Source: Macrosoma leucophasiata (Eukaryota; Arthropoda; Insecta; Lepidoptera; Hedylidae). From it: DNA of 64,000 nucleotides. Where the stretch lies: contig JAWQUS010000003.1 in NCBI GenBank assembly GCA_036365455.1, forward strand, positions 7,584,001 through 7,648,000, written 5' to 3'. Each line of letters opens with the position of its first letter. Within the stretch, counting starts at the first letter, position 1. The notes beneath the pieces were generated by a model. The model worked only from the letters and a program-made list of their open reading frames with translations. It did not search any database and was not told the DNA's origin. A program made the position numbers and the translations under genes. This document shows, in pieces, positions 46,430 to 58,817 of the stretch.

Positions 46430-46786
46430 TTTTTCAAGTAATCACAGAATTTGTCGATTCCACCAGTTCATTTCGATGAAGCCAACGTGTGTTGGTTATC
46501 TGATTTGCGGGTTCACTAATATATTGTGGTAAGTTTCACTTAACATTTAGTGTTTGTTTCATGTAAATCGGTTCAGAAATAAAAAAGTTATGTCAATTAT
46601 AGTTTATGACATTTAGTTTTATCTTAGTGATATTCTTGACTTAACATATATTTTTTATCTTGTTTGACATGTATATCAATTGTTATTCGCTTTAATTTAT
46701 TTTGTTTGTTTTTGACGTGTCATAAGAGGTGCCTGTCACCCTAAATGAATAAATGAGTTTCTGATTCTGATTCTGATTCTGAATTT
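46430..46786 (+). mobile_element. Probable LINE 3' end with (GATTCT)n tail
   Basis: Sequence leading into 'aatgaataaatgagtttc' and then four to five GATTCT units, a tail style common for lepidopteran LINEs. No coding part identified. Confidence 0.45.
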
Positions 46787-46837
46787 AAAGAATAATATCG
46801 AAAATTTTTAAGCTGTTCTGTATCTTAGTTCTATCTT

Positions 46838-47060
46838 TTAGGGGGTTTCGTACCTAAAAGGCAAAAAACGGACCCTACGGATTACTAATCCTTCGCTGTC
46901 TGTCTGTCTGTCCGTCCGCCCATCTGTCTGTCACCAGCCTGTATCTCATAAAAAGTGATAGCTAGAAAGCTAACATTTTCACAAATTATGTATTTCTGAT
47001 ACCGCTATAAAGACAAAATTTATTACTAAAAATAAGAAAATGAAAATGTAAAGGGGTCCA
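46838..47060 (+). mobile_element. Repeat G ('gggtttcgtacc' family)
   Basis: Begins 'tagggggtttcgtacctaaa', continues 'aaaaaacggaccc' and a (GTCT)n array, then 'ctgtatctcataaaaagtga'. From memory a very widespread lepidopteran repeat; class unknown to me. Confidence 0.55.
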
Positions 47061-47589
47061 AGAGGGAATACAATAAACGTGTTTTTTTTTTTGTATATGT
47101 TTTACTCGATAATAATAACGGTAAAAATGTTATAATACGCTTAAAATTTCACAGAATTTGTAGGTCTTATGTTGTATATTACCTTCCATAATAAATCTAT
47201 ACATCTATCTATAATCTATAAAAAAAATTGAAGTGTCTGTTTGTAATATTAAAATAACCGCTTTTTACTAAATGCATATGTATGTATACACGGTACATAT
47301 ACCAAAACAACATTTTTTTTCAATTTTTTTCTGTTCGTCTGTCTGTCTGTCTGTCTGTTTGGCGCGGCTAATCTTGAGAACGGCTGGACCGATTTTGACG
47401 GGACTTTCAAGGACTGGACTTTTTTAAGGAGTAACTTACATACATACAAACCAGTAGAATTGGAGCGTATCCGATTTTGACGGGACTTCCACGGGTAGGT
47501 AGCTGATGTAAATGCCCACGACTTCGTCCGGGTAGATACTGAACAACCATATTTTTTCTCACGTGGACGAAGTCGCGGGCACAGCTAGT
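47061..47589 (+). mobile_element. Helitron-like repeat
   Basis: Ends 'gcgggcacagctagt' with a terminal hairpin ('gcccacgacttcgtcc' / 'ggacgaagtcgcgggc'). 47070-47195 is shared with 17785-17947 and a (GTCT)n array lies at 47337-47358. Confidence 0.65.
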
Positions 47590-47607
47590 TATTTAATATT
47601 TGTTTTA

Positions 47608-47862
47608 ATGTAACGATCGTGGCAAACAAGCATGCAGTTCACATTGATGTTAAATGATGACAGCAGCCTATAGACACCCACACAAAGACCAGAGGTCACA
47701 ATGCATATGCGTAACCACTATTGAGGCCTAAGGTGTTATGCCTCTGTGCCAGAAATTACAGGGCCGTACATTACCACCTGACCGGAACACGATAGTGCTG
47801 AACACTATCATTTAGCGGTAAGTAGGTATATTAGGTAATGCCCTCGTGCCACCAGTAAAATA
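47608..47862 (-). mobile_element. SINE A, head truncated
   Basis: Reversed copy 'ggcaaacaagcatgcagttc' to 'gtgccaccagtaaaat', with the head hairpin deleted. Confidence 0.9.
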
Positions 47863-50800
47863 TTTCATCACATTGAACAAACAATTGGTGGATTTCGTGA
47901 ATATAAATATTTGAGATAGGTAAAATTGTATTTTCTTTTTTCGCATCTGACAGAAAATCACAGTAAAGCTCCATACTAATGAGAACCATCTCCTTTCATG
48001 AGTACACTCAAATTTTCGTAGCTGAATGTTGTAAACAGTCATAAATATCGGCAACAAATTCCCGCCAATCGCGACAATGCACGTCCCATTTGTCGCAAAA
48101 TGTACGTAAATAATAACACGGCTGAGGGTAACTTTATCAAGCTTATTTATGGACTCATTAGCTGATATATAGCAATAAACACGATTTAAATGTTTTTAAG
48201 TACAATAACTGTCTGATCGAATAGTACGAGATCGATGTGGTTTGACAAACGTCATTGCACTATGTATTTAGGTACTGATGGATAAACTTATCTAAATGAA
48301 ATTATATAATATTTTCTACTCTATGCTCTCTATGTAAACGCGATGGTACAAATTTGCAATCACCTTTAATTCAAAAAGTTTTACTGTTAAGTACTGGAAA
48401 AAAAGAACAGTAAACGTTCAGAAATATTTATTTCTGAACGTTTACTGTTCTTTTTTTTGAAAACAAAATACCTATTTATAGAATCGATCGTAATTAACCT
48501 AACTATTTTACATAAATCAGCGTTGAAGCCTTTTTTACGAACAATATACATAAATCTACTAGCTGTCCCGTTGACATTTGTATCGCTTTAGCCGTATACA
48601 AAATTGTTTTTGATCTATTCTCAGACCTTCTGAAAATAAACAAAAAACATAAAACGTAGGTGTTTGATAACTAACGCTAGGGCATGAGTTTGTTTTTGAT
48701 GTTTATCATTAAAAATAGGTTCGTTTTAGGTAGCGAGTTAAAGGTTTGCAGACTGCCAGCAGAAAAAACAAGTGGTCGACTCTGATTGATTTTTACAACT
48801 TCACTTATGAAGGGGAAACTACGAATTCGTTAACGTGGCTGTATGGCTCGTGATATCTGCACAGAGGCAAAAGATCTTTAGGAGTGATTGTGTTATCACT
48901 ATTGAGACTGCATGATAATTGCTATAGACTATTGCCATAGAGTGGATGAAACTTGCTTGCCCCTTTCCTGGCGTAAAAACAGATAAACTTACCACTCTAG
49001 TTCATCATTAAAAAAAATAACGAGTAAGTGTATTTAATTTTGGATCCCGAATTGTTAAAATGTAGTCAGTTATCACTCACGATATTATTGCGGACTTCAA
49101 AACCCCTTTGCCACTTTATCTAAATGAAACAATTCTAGAGGCAGAATAGACCCGAAGCACACAACAATTTAAACTAAAATAGCGCTGCCGTACTTAACGA
49201 AGCAATACCCGCTTTGTATCATTATAACGTAATATTAAACGTAATATATCCCAAAGGAATTCTGTAAAACTATCCGTTGCTAGCGTAATATTCGAAATTT
49301 GCCAATAATTTGCCAATAATGCCTCCTCATTTGCCAGAGTCGCTTGATTTGGCAATGAATGCGGCAAATTGAAATGTTTTACGCTTCATTAAAAAGGTCC
49401 CACAACTAATTTAAAAGTTGCAACGATCTGAATTTGATACGAAATTCAATCGAGTTTGCAAACGTATTTTGTTTTAGGTTATATTTTATGCGTTGATTGT
49501 TATTTAAATGTCAAATTCGAACTTTAAAAATGCGGTGGTAGATTTTAAGATTTTCATGTTGTTGTTGTATCTTGACGCCAAGTCCCTTACATATGAGATC
49601 TTCATCTTTTTGGCTATTTTTGCAGTTAGAGACAAATTATTTTTTATTCTAACTGCCTTGCAAATAATCCGGAGCTTATATTATATAAGTTTCAATAAGC
49701 AACATTGAAGTCCAGAATAGCTGAAATACATTAAAGTCGTCGAAGCGAGCTTATAGGAACCTTATACATTCCATAAACAAAATGGAAATGGGAAAGCAGT
49801 AGAATTAAACTAGTCGTCCCTTGACCGACGACAGTCTGCCAATGTTGAGCCGGACAGACCTTAGGGAATGAAGGACTGAAACCATAGAGTCGTATCTAGG
49901 TAGGCTAATCCGTTTTACTATTGAGATTGAAGGTTTTAGAGTGCCTATTCTACATTCACATGCCTTTTGTTAGTTTCTCAGAAAACCAGTAAGTTATTGC
50001 ATGTGTTTAAAAGCTACTTGTACTACACATTAAAAGAAATATGGAAAAATCCTCCGCCATGACATGAAGCAAACACGGGCTAAGATTAAAAGAACAAAAG
50101 CACGAAGTTTTACGATCTCCTCAAAATGCACAGACCATTACAGGAGCGAGTTTATTGTGATTTTGTGTTTAAACAAAGAGGGTGAAGTTTTTACGCGACG
50201 ATGTAATGAATTTCATACAGGCGAGACATCGGGCACTTTAAATATTCAGGAGTGTGGGGTGTACAAGAATTTTGTACACCTCATTGAATAATATTGCCTC
50301 ATGCATATTTTTTTTCACTTGTTTGTCACCGAATTCGGTTTAGCGTGTGATGTGTTTATCACGGTAATGTAGATTGCTTGAAGATCGGTTATTCCGCTGG
50401 GATGTATCGGGTATACTTACGATAATTTTATATGTATTTTGTAACTTTGTGGATTAAATAATATTGGGTGGTGCACTCATCCTATTACGCTAATGATAGC
50501 GTAGTGTATAAAATAATAAGATGGGTAATATAACGTTGATATACAAAGGTCCTACAATATTTCAACAGTCCATGCTCACACTGATGTGGACTTCACCCTT
50601 CAAGGTCTTTTTCTCCTTTGATTGTTATATAAATTTTACTAGTCAAATTTTGATTTATACGTTTCATCATTGACAACAACAGCTGACAGCTAAAATCTGT
50701 TTGGTTTGAGGTTTGAGCATGCGTATACGCACCCGTGATGCATGTGTGTGTGTTCGTAATTGTGAGGCGTGATGAGACGAACGCTACGCGTGTGTTCGTT

Positions 50801-51537
50801 CGTAGTTAATTCATATAGAAAAAATGTGGTTTCGTATTTAATGTTTCTGTTAAATTATTTCAATCTTGATACAGATGAACACATATTAATTTTTGGAACT
50901 TTCTGCGACGCCTTGAAGATATCAAAAATTTAAAATGACTTAAACAATTACAAACTTCATTTGTTTTGTTTACGAGTACTTTTTAAAAAATAATAAAAAA
51001 TTTAAAATCTTTATTTTCTATGTTAATGTCATTAAATAAAAGAAATTGTCTATTACAATTCGAAAATTCGCGCATATCATTTAGGTATTATTTATCAATG
51101 TAAAGCCCACATACACCAGCAGCAGGTTGATCTCGGGTACGTCACAAAAAGTACCTACATGATCCTCGTTCATTTGCGTTAACCAAACGTAATATTTTAA
51201 CTAATTTACAAGTGGAGGAATTAATTGCGGCCCACAAAATGGTCAGGTGATGCGAGCAGTCCTGGCCGAAACTAATCTGTCTCCCTAATTGTGTTAGAGA
51301 CAACTTTGATCCTCATCCGACGTCGCTTCCCTCAGGATATGATCCAACAAGAAATTTGATTAGTTATAGTTGGCTTCGCTAATAAAGGGCGAAAAGTTTG
51401 CGCGTATTACGTACGTATTTATTACACGGGTTACCCATATTTATGATATAGGTTTCGCGATATTTTTGCTTTGAACTACTAAAGTGGTGAAGAAAGCAAA
51501 TTCGTTCTTATCAGACTGATGTAAATATATCCGGAAA
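47863..51537. other. 3.7 kb mostly unique
   Basis: AT-rich with chance ORFs and one perfect hairpin (48398-48457). 48558 starts with 'actagctgtcccg' and may be a Helitron-like end. No gene recognised. Confidence 0.45.
48398..48457. repeat. Perfect 29-bp hairpin
   Basis: Arms 48398-48426 and 48429-48457 with a 2-nt loop. No other copy seen in the window. Confidence 0.95.
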
Positions 51538-51905
51538 TAATAATAATAATGGCAACCCTTGAGACGTCCCACTGCTGGACATGAGTCTCTCCCCTTTTTG
51601 GGGGGGAGGCCTGGAGCTTACTCTACCACGCTGATCCAATGCGGGTTGGTGGAGATACGGGTTAGTGGCCAACCCGTGTTCGGATATTCAAACCGCCCAT
51701 AAGTCCTCCGACAAGATTTAACGACTGCTATCTATCGATAGCAATCGTAACCGACGGCTTCGGGTGTCGTCCGAAGCACGGCAACGCGCATTTTAATTTG
51801 CCACCAGCAGTCACCCATCAGTACACACCCGACCGTGACCGAGTTGATCGCCTACTATTTACACCAGCCTCGGGACCATGCGCGCTTCATATATCGGAAA
51901 TACTT
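51538..51905 (+). mobile_element. Repeat F
   Basis: Starts with (AAT)n and 'ggcaacccttgagacgtccc', includes 'gcgggttggtgga' and 'cgaccgtgaccgagttg'. GC-richer than its surroundings. A piece recurs at 35712-35790. From memory this resembles an insect-wide retroposon 3' region. Confidence 0.6.
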
Positions 51906-52654
51906 AATTAAATTAAGTTGACAATTTCATGCTAATAAAATATTAATGCTGTAATTATTTTCATAAAGCAAAAATAAAAAATGTTATTAGGAGTATATGA
52001 GGCTATATACAGGTATACATATATAGGTATACTGATTCACTATTGTAGTTGTATGTTTGTAGTATTTTTTTTAATTAATATACGATAATTAAAAAATAAA
52101 AAGTTGAAATTAATACTTAGTTTATACGAGTATGTAACTCTTAATATAGTCTGATAATGAGATGAGATAAACTTGGTTATTTGTGATTTCTAAACGAATT
52201 TAATTTCAAATAAACATGCAAGTACCACCTCAAAAATCCAACAAAGAGAATTACAATATCATAGACCCACATTGGTTATTTTGTATACAAAATTAAAAAG
52301 TAAACATATGAAAATCGCAAATGGCAATATCTCTCATTTATACGAATACGAGTGCTACCCAAACTGTTATTACATTTAATATCGATACAGATAATGTCTC
52401 CCTTAAACATTAAAGACGGTCGGACTCTGACCCAAAGGACGGAGTCAGATAGACATTTCAAATTGGATATTGCTATGAATTTTGCAAAGTACATTTCGAT
52501 TCATTCCTTAATTCTAGATTGCAGTAAATGTATCTTGTTTTCCTTGAATCAGTATATCTACTTGCTGATAGATAGATACATGTATAGATACTACATAAAA
52601 CCTGAGATTTCAATGTAAATGCTTTGCCACGCCTGGATTCAAAATCGTTAGTTT
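51906..52654. other. No recognised content
   Basis: AT-rich; short ORFs on both strands around 52276-52618 without motifs. Confidence 0.45.
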
Positions 52655-52800
52655 ATACCTCTGTGCCAACAATAACAGGGCCGTACATCAATCACCACTG
52701 GGCCGGAACCCGATAGCGCTAAACACTACCATTTAGCGGCAAATAGATTAGGTTATGCGACGGTGCCTACGCCCGCGAGCTTCGTTACTGAAGCTCTGTA
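52655..52800 (-). mobile_element. SINE A, 5' half
   Basis: Reversed copy 'cctctgtgccaacaataaca' to the head 'gttactgaagctctg', diverged. Confidence 0.8.
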
Positions 52801-53363
52801 ACAAATATTATGACTGAGCCAAATAAAAATATATATACGCGTCGACTTGAGAACCTCCTCCGTTTTTTCATCGGTTAAAAAAGCATAAATCTTGATATTG
52901 AATTCGCAATTCGCTTGAGTTGAAATAAGGCTAATGAAACATACAATCCTAAATTGTATAAACTGACGTGAACACAAAAAAAACTTATGAGAATTATAAA
53001 CACATATCCTTATAAAAATGTAATAAATAGCTAATAATATGCATATAAGCAGTCGTCAGTTTTAAATAAATACCAATGGATATTTTCATACATATAGCAG
53101 GTCACAAGAGACGGCCCGCCATCCGAGGTAGCCACCGGTAACTACATGCTTGTTAACTCGTCTCATACATTATGAAGCTATGTCAAATGTATCGCTCTTT
53201 GCGTATACAGGCTGCTCGCTAACTGTCTGTAACTCGCCATATTATCTGTAATACCTACGATACAGTTGATATTTTTAACATATGCTTTAATGAAATGCAT
53301 TCTTCTTGTTGTCATTGTACTTAGAGAACACTCTAATAAGGAGTACAATAGACGATAAGGCTC
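52801..53363. other. No recognised content
   Basis: AT-rich; nothing recognisable. Confidence 0.45.
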
Positions 53364-53615
53364 TCTCACATTGATGTTAAGTGATGACTGCAGCCTATAG
53401 ACACCCACACAAAGACCAAGGTCAAAATGCAGATGCGTTACCACTCCTGAGGCCTAAAGTGTTATGCCTCTGTGCCGGAAATTACAGAGCCGTACATTAC
53501 CACCTTACCGGAACACGATAGTGCTGAACACTACCATTTAGCGGCAAGTATATTAGGTAATGCGGTGGTGCCTACGCCCGCGAGCTCCTTCACTGGAGCT
53601 CTACCACCAGTAAAA
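53364..53615 (-). mobile_element. SINE A, nearly full length
   Basis: Reversed copy 'cacattgatgttaagtg' to 'ctaccaccagtaaaac'; the A tail is missing. Head-to-head with the copy at 53727. Confidence 0.9.
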
Positions 53616-53726
53616 CAACATATGTCAGCATAGTCGAGTATTGAAAAAGGAACGACATTGGCATGACAAGGCATAACATTTGCTAGCGTAACTTTGGTAG
53701 GGATTGGTAACAAGTGCTACCTAGTG

Positions 53727-54001
53727 CTTTTTACTGGTGGTGAGCTCCAGTGACGGAGCTCGCGGGCGTAGGCACCACCGCATTACCTAGTGTTCAGCAC
53801 TATCGTGTTCCGGTCAGGTGGTAATGTACGGCCCTGTAATTTCAGGCACAGAGGCCATAACACCTTAGGCCTCAGGAGTGGCAGCGCATCTGCATTTTGA
53901 CCTCTGGTCATTGTGTGGCTGTCTATAGGCTGCAGTCATCACTTAACATCAATGTGAAGTGCATACTTGTTTGCCACTTTTATTACATAAAAAAAAAAAA
54001 A
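53727..54001 (+). mobile_element. SINE A with A-rich tail
   Basis: Head 'tttttactggtggtgagct' to a run of about 13 A after 'attacat'. A core deletion removed 'atacttgccgctaaatgg'. Confidence 0.9.
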
Positions 54002-54420
54002 CCTACTCAAACAGCCGATTGATTCAAGTGCTTCCTTCGCAAACCTAAGGTGCCCATGAAAAACTTTACATGTATTTAACAAATAAAATATAGTTAAAAA
54101 CAACGGTAATGTGAATCTGTATCAACCTGTATCAGGATGGCTAGATGGAAGGTAAAATAAAGGCTCGCCGAATGTCGTACGTCGCGACCTTTTGGGATTT
54201 GCTCGCGGCTTACTTATTTAACTTAACGTGGAACTATCTCCATCCAATATTTGCATGTGCTTACCCAATCTAACTACATTTATAATGTGAATCTTCCAGT
54301 GCTATTTGCTGTATAAATTTGAGTTACCTACATGATTCGAATATTTAAGTTGTTTTATGTCTGACGAATGTGAAATTTTTGTGATTTTATTGTTAGTTAC
54401 CTATTTATTTATATAATATC
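54002..54420. other. No recognised content
   Basis: AT-rich. Confidence 0.4.
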
Positions 54421-54607
54421 ACTAGCTGTTACCCGCGGCTTCGCCCTCGTGGACGTCGTTTTATAAATAACTAATAGTTCATTCTCAAAGTCAGCTCTAT
54501 CTCTGTACCAAATTTCATTAAAATCGGTTCAGTCTTTTGGACGTGAAAAGGTTACAGACAGACAGACAGACAGAGTTACTTTCGCATTTATAATATAAAA
54601 GTAGGGA
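54421..54607 (-). mobile_element. Short lepidopteran repeat with CTAGT end
   Basis: Plus strand: 'actagctgttacccgcggc', 'ccaaatttcattaaaatcgg', (CAGA)n, 'ctttcgcatttataatata'. The minus strand ends in CTAGT like the Helitron-like copies. Class uncertain. Confidence 0.55.
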
Positions 54608-54704
54608 TAGTAGAGATTATTTTTAAAAAGTTTTTCTTTTAGTTTTTAAGTGTACATGTATAATATAACTAACATGTATACGTCTATACAAACATTGTTG
54701 AGTA

Positions 54705-54895
54705 TGTTCTAAAATGACGAAGTAATCGCGTACCGCGATAAAACTACCGCCACTGTGATCGCCAATCCTCCAAGCGTGTCAATTCTTTGTTCTACCCTAA
54801 TACCGCACAAGTTAGTAGTTATGGGCGTCTTTGGGGAAGGCTTTGTCCAGCAGTGGACGTCTTTCGACTGGATTGATGATGAGATGAAAAAAAAG
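54705..54895 (+). mobile_element. Short RTE derivative (leader joined to tail)
   Basis: 'gcgataaaactaccgcc', 'gtgatcgccaatcc', then directly the RTE tail 'ggctttgtccagcagtgg' and 'ttgatgatgagatg'. No coding region. Confidence 0.75.
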
Positions 54896-55444
54896 TGGTA
54901 CGCCGAACCTCCTCGTTTTTGAAGTCGGATATACAATTAAAGGTGCTGACCAAACAAAGAAAGTTAGTATAATTATTAATTTGGTATTCCGAATATAAAT
55001 AATATCTGCCACGTACTTTCAGCCTTAGTTTCGTGGTATCTGAATGCGTTGCCATTGGTATTTAATCAAATTAACCCTCGGTTAACCACAAAGAAATATA
55101 AATTCAACCGTAAAATTTCGCGACTGAAAGCTTAGGTAAACACACCTTTATTCCGGCAACACAAAGAAAAGATGATTTGTCAAAATAAATTAAGCATAAG
55201 ACAGTCGGCCGCGAGTCGTCGCAAAGTCGTCAAATATTTACACTGGGGTTACCGAATGTTACCAATGATAATGTACGCAACCTTAGATTATGGGTTACAA
55301 AAATTGACAAGCTGTTACATAATTTTACTACCTTGGTGGCTCAGGTCTCAAGTCTGAGGTTTGATCTATCTTGCTATGTATGGGCAATGACATGAGTTCA
55401 GTTTTCAAGTAATTTTAGTAAGAAAAACTAGACTAAGTGCGCGA
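54896..55444. other. No recognised content
   Basis: AT-rich; nothing recognisable. Confidence 0.4.
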
Positions 55445-55590
55445 TTAAAATTTAATTGTATCATGAAAATGGTGAACAAGTATACAGTTTACAATTAATA
55501 CTGCACTAGTCTGTAGACATCTACACAAAAACCAATGATCTAAATGCAGATGCGATACTACTCCTAAAGTCTGTGTAGAAGAAAGGGGTA
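55445..55590 (-). mobile_element. SINE A, very degraded
   Basis: Keeps 'atggtgaacaagtatacag', 'gtagacatctacacaaa', 'aaatgcagatgcgatac'. Confidence 0.5.
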
Positions 55591-57284
55591 ATCTTTTATC
55601 ATCAGGAGTTCCGTACGTCACTAGTGTTGGTTGAAGCAGCCGCCGGCGGAGTCGCGGATGTGTGCGATATCGTTCTCGTGACCCCGCCACTGATGGTGGA
55701 CGAGTTAGAACATCCAGGGGATTTTAGTGGGTAGACGGGAAACTTTTCCCGAGTTCTACATAATCTACTCCTCTACCCAAGGGTGGACATTGGTAAAGCA
55801 TTTTTTTCCCTAGGCATAAAAATAACTTGCTATGGAAATTAATGCTTTTATTTCAATTATCAAAACTCGAAATTAATTAGCCACACCAACTGTTATTTTT
55901 CTCAGTAATGACTTAGCATGCATATGTAAATAGTTAACATAAAGAAAAAACAATTTCGAAAATTGGACCTCACTAGCTTATGCGTTATAATAGAAATATA
56001 TGTGGGGGGGGGGGTAAATATCCACCTCATTTACGATAAAAATCCACAATTCGTGTACCACATCGTAAGGGTCCGCTCAAATCTCATGTGATTTGATGCT
56101 AACAATCCATCATCGTCCACGACGGCTACCGTAATAATGTTTCGGAATGCCAAACATAGGAGAAAGGTTCACGATGGAAAAGAAACGAAGCGTACATTTC
56201 AACTAGACAAAGGTAGAGTGGTGCAAAAACACATTGCAACTTGCCAAAGTATAACGAATTATAGGAGGTTCCTTTCACATAAAATTAAAATACTTATTAT
56301 GTATATTTTAATTTAATGTGACAGGCTCTTCGATATTTATTATTTTTCTTATATTCACATGTTGAACAATATTTTATGTTCTTCTTACTCTGGTAACAGC
56401 GACAAAATAATTCGTCTGCCATATCTATGTGAATAAAGTATATCACATGAAATAAATTTAAATAAACCACTTCATTCCGAATCAACTCCCCGCGGATCAA
56501 ACAAAATTAAGTGTGTCTCGCAAGATGGCGTTGTTCTATTTACAGCGGGTACGCATGCACTTAATATTCATTAATTCGCGTCAGAAATGAGCGTTCAGTG
56601 TTCCGCATGGCTGACGTGATTTGAGTGCGGTTTTGTTCACTTCGTGACAGACATGTTTTTAATATACAAATTGATCTTTAGAGGTGTGGTAAGTGAGAAT
56701 TGAGCATTAGGAATGGTGACACATACAATCCTGATATTCATCGATTAAGTATATTCAATGTATTGTTTCATTAACATTGAATTTGTCGTTCATACAAAAT
56801 AAGTTATAGGCCTTAATTTAAACCTGTAGCCTATGATGCTAGAAGTACGTTCCATTAATTTATTGAATGTAATGTCATGTAAAATCAAATGTCTCAAAAT
56901 AATTTGATAGTAATTTTCAATTTTTCCAAAAAAAAAAACCAAAATATAAATGTTCAGAATGCTACAATACTTTCTGAATATAAAATTTGACATACAAAAT
57001 ATCACTATAATAAAAACTCAAAGCTCACTAGTGACTGAAATTTTTAAGCGGGATGAGACAATTAAGGAACTCAATATAAAAATAATTATGTGTGTATCAC
57101 AATTCTTGCAGTCTTCAGGATAAGCCTTTATAGGAGGAATTCACCACCGAAGTAAGAAATTAAGAGTTGTGTCGCAGCTAAGACTCCGGGGAAATTCGAC
57201 CAATCACGGCGAGCGAAATTGCTCATCGTATTATCTACGTTTACAGTGTGACACCGGACATTGGAGAAATATTATATTAATTAT
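55591..57284. other. 1.7 kb without recognised features
   Basis: AT-rich with GC-richer patches (about 55600-55690, 56520-56660) but no convincing frame. A G-run occurs at about 56004. Confidence 0.45.
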
Positions 57285-57579
57285 ATTTTTACTGGTGGTA
57301 GAGCTCCAGTGACGGAGCTCGCGGGCGTAGGCACCACCGCATTACCTAATATACTTGCCGCTAAATGGTAGTGTTCAGCACTATCGTGTTCCGGTCAGGT
57401 GGTAATGTACAGCCCTGTAATTTCCGGCACAGAGGCATAACACCTAATGCCTCAGGAGTGGCAGCGCATCTGCATTTTGACCTCTGGTCATTGTGTGGGT
57501 GTCTATAGGCTGCAGTCTTCACTTAACATGAATGTGAACTGCATGCTTGTTTGCCACTATTATTACATAAAAAAAAATA
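57285..57579 (+). mobile_element. SINE A, full length
   Basis: Among the best preserved copies, 'tttttactggtggtagagct' to 'attattacataaaaaaaaa'. Confidence 0.92.
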
Positions 57580-58145
57580 ATATTGAATTTGTTTTACACA
57601 ATAGATCTTGTAGGGGATAATTCTACAACATCTAGGCAGCAACCTTTTTTTTATACCACGAAAATGGTCCACACCTGTCACTACTAGCCATGTTTTTGAC
57701 TAATAGTGGCACTTTGATGTTACCTACTGCCTTTAACATCAACATAAATAATTGAAAATATTATTGCAGTTGTGTTGCTTCTACTTTAGTCATCTGAATA
57801 CACGAAACAACATTTAACAGAATTGAACAATAGCATTTAATTTTATCCGGCGCTTGTTAATATGATCATGTACACTATTACAGCACTTCCACATACCCAG
57901 CCACATATCATTTCAGGCCCTTCCAGGATCCCGTTTAGTGGCCTAGGTATGTGTTCATGTTTGAAAATAATTTATTAAGGTACGTTACGCGTGCAAGTTT
58001 TGAGACTTGCAGAGCCCTATGACGATGTTACGTAATCCGCCCATCTTGAGGATCTTCATCAAGGACGCCGGACGCGGTCGCGCGATCGACTACGGTCTAG
58101 GCTAAGACCGCGCAATAACAGCGAGCGTCACTACTGGAGTGCTAG
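57580..58145. other. No recognised gene
   Basis: Mostly AT-rich. 58055-58110 is GC-rich with an imperfect inverted repeat (gcggtc / gaccgc). Confidence 0.4.
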
Positions 58146-58310
58146 GCCTAATTTTGGTAGCGTATTTAGTCGTAAGTATAAATTGGATCGCCATGGCGTC
58201 GCTTCGCTGTCTTACTATATAGGCCGCACGCTTTGGTTGAAACAAAACAGCGGAGCGATTCAATCGCGATCCAATGATAATTACGACTAGTTAAGTTAGC
58301 AGAATTAGGC
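58146..58310. mobile_element. MITE 3
   Basis: 165 bp with imperfect inverted arms of about 60 bp: 'gcctaattttggta' / its diverged complement, sharing 'tagtcgtaa' and 'attggatcgc'. Immediately followed by a SINE head. Confidence 0.75.
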
Positions 58311-58548
58311 TTTACTGGTGGTAGAGCTCCAGTGACGGAGCTTGCGGGCATAGGCACCACCGCATTACCTAATATACTTGCCGCTAAATGGTAGTGTTCT
58401 GCACTATTGTGTTCCGGTCAGGTGGTAATGTACGGTCTTGTAATTTCCGGCACAGAGGCATAACACCTTAGGCTTCAGGAGTGGTAACGCATCTGGATTT
58501 CGACCTTGGTTTTTTGTGTGGATGTCTATAGGCTGCAGTTATTGTCCG
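58311..58548 (+). mobile_element. SINE A, 3' truncated
   Basis: Head to 'ctataggctgcagttat', then unrelated sequence. Confidence 0.9.
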
Positions 58549-58817
58549 GTAGATGTGCATGTTTGCATACTTTGCATCACTGATTTACGAGTTCTTACGG
58601 ATCTCTTCCAAATTTCAACTCAAGCGGCCAAATAATTATGAAGTTAATAGGCTGTGGCAATCAGTTGACAAGTAATAGGGCGTGTACATGCTTTCTCACT
58701 TGTCAACTGGCTGTAGAGCGCCCAAAATACAGGCTCCGCCTAATTTGGGGTTCCTATGGCAAATCCAAGCTAATGTATTTTTTTTTCTTTGATTGTAATA
58801 AATGATTGATTGATTGA
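58549..58817 (+). mobile_element. Possible LINE 3' end with (ATTG)n tail
   Basis: Ends 'gtaataaatgattgattgat', a tail style seen in insect LINEs. No coding part. Confidence 0.4.
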
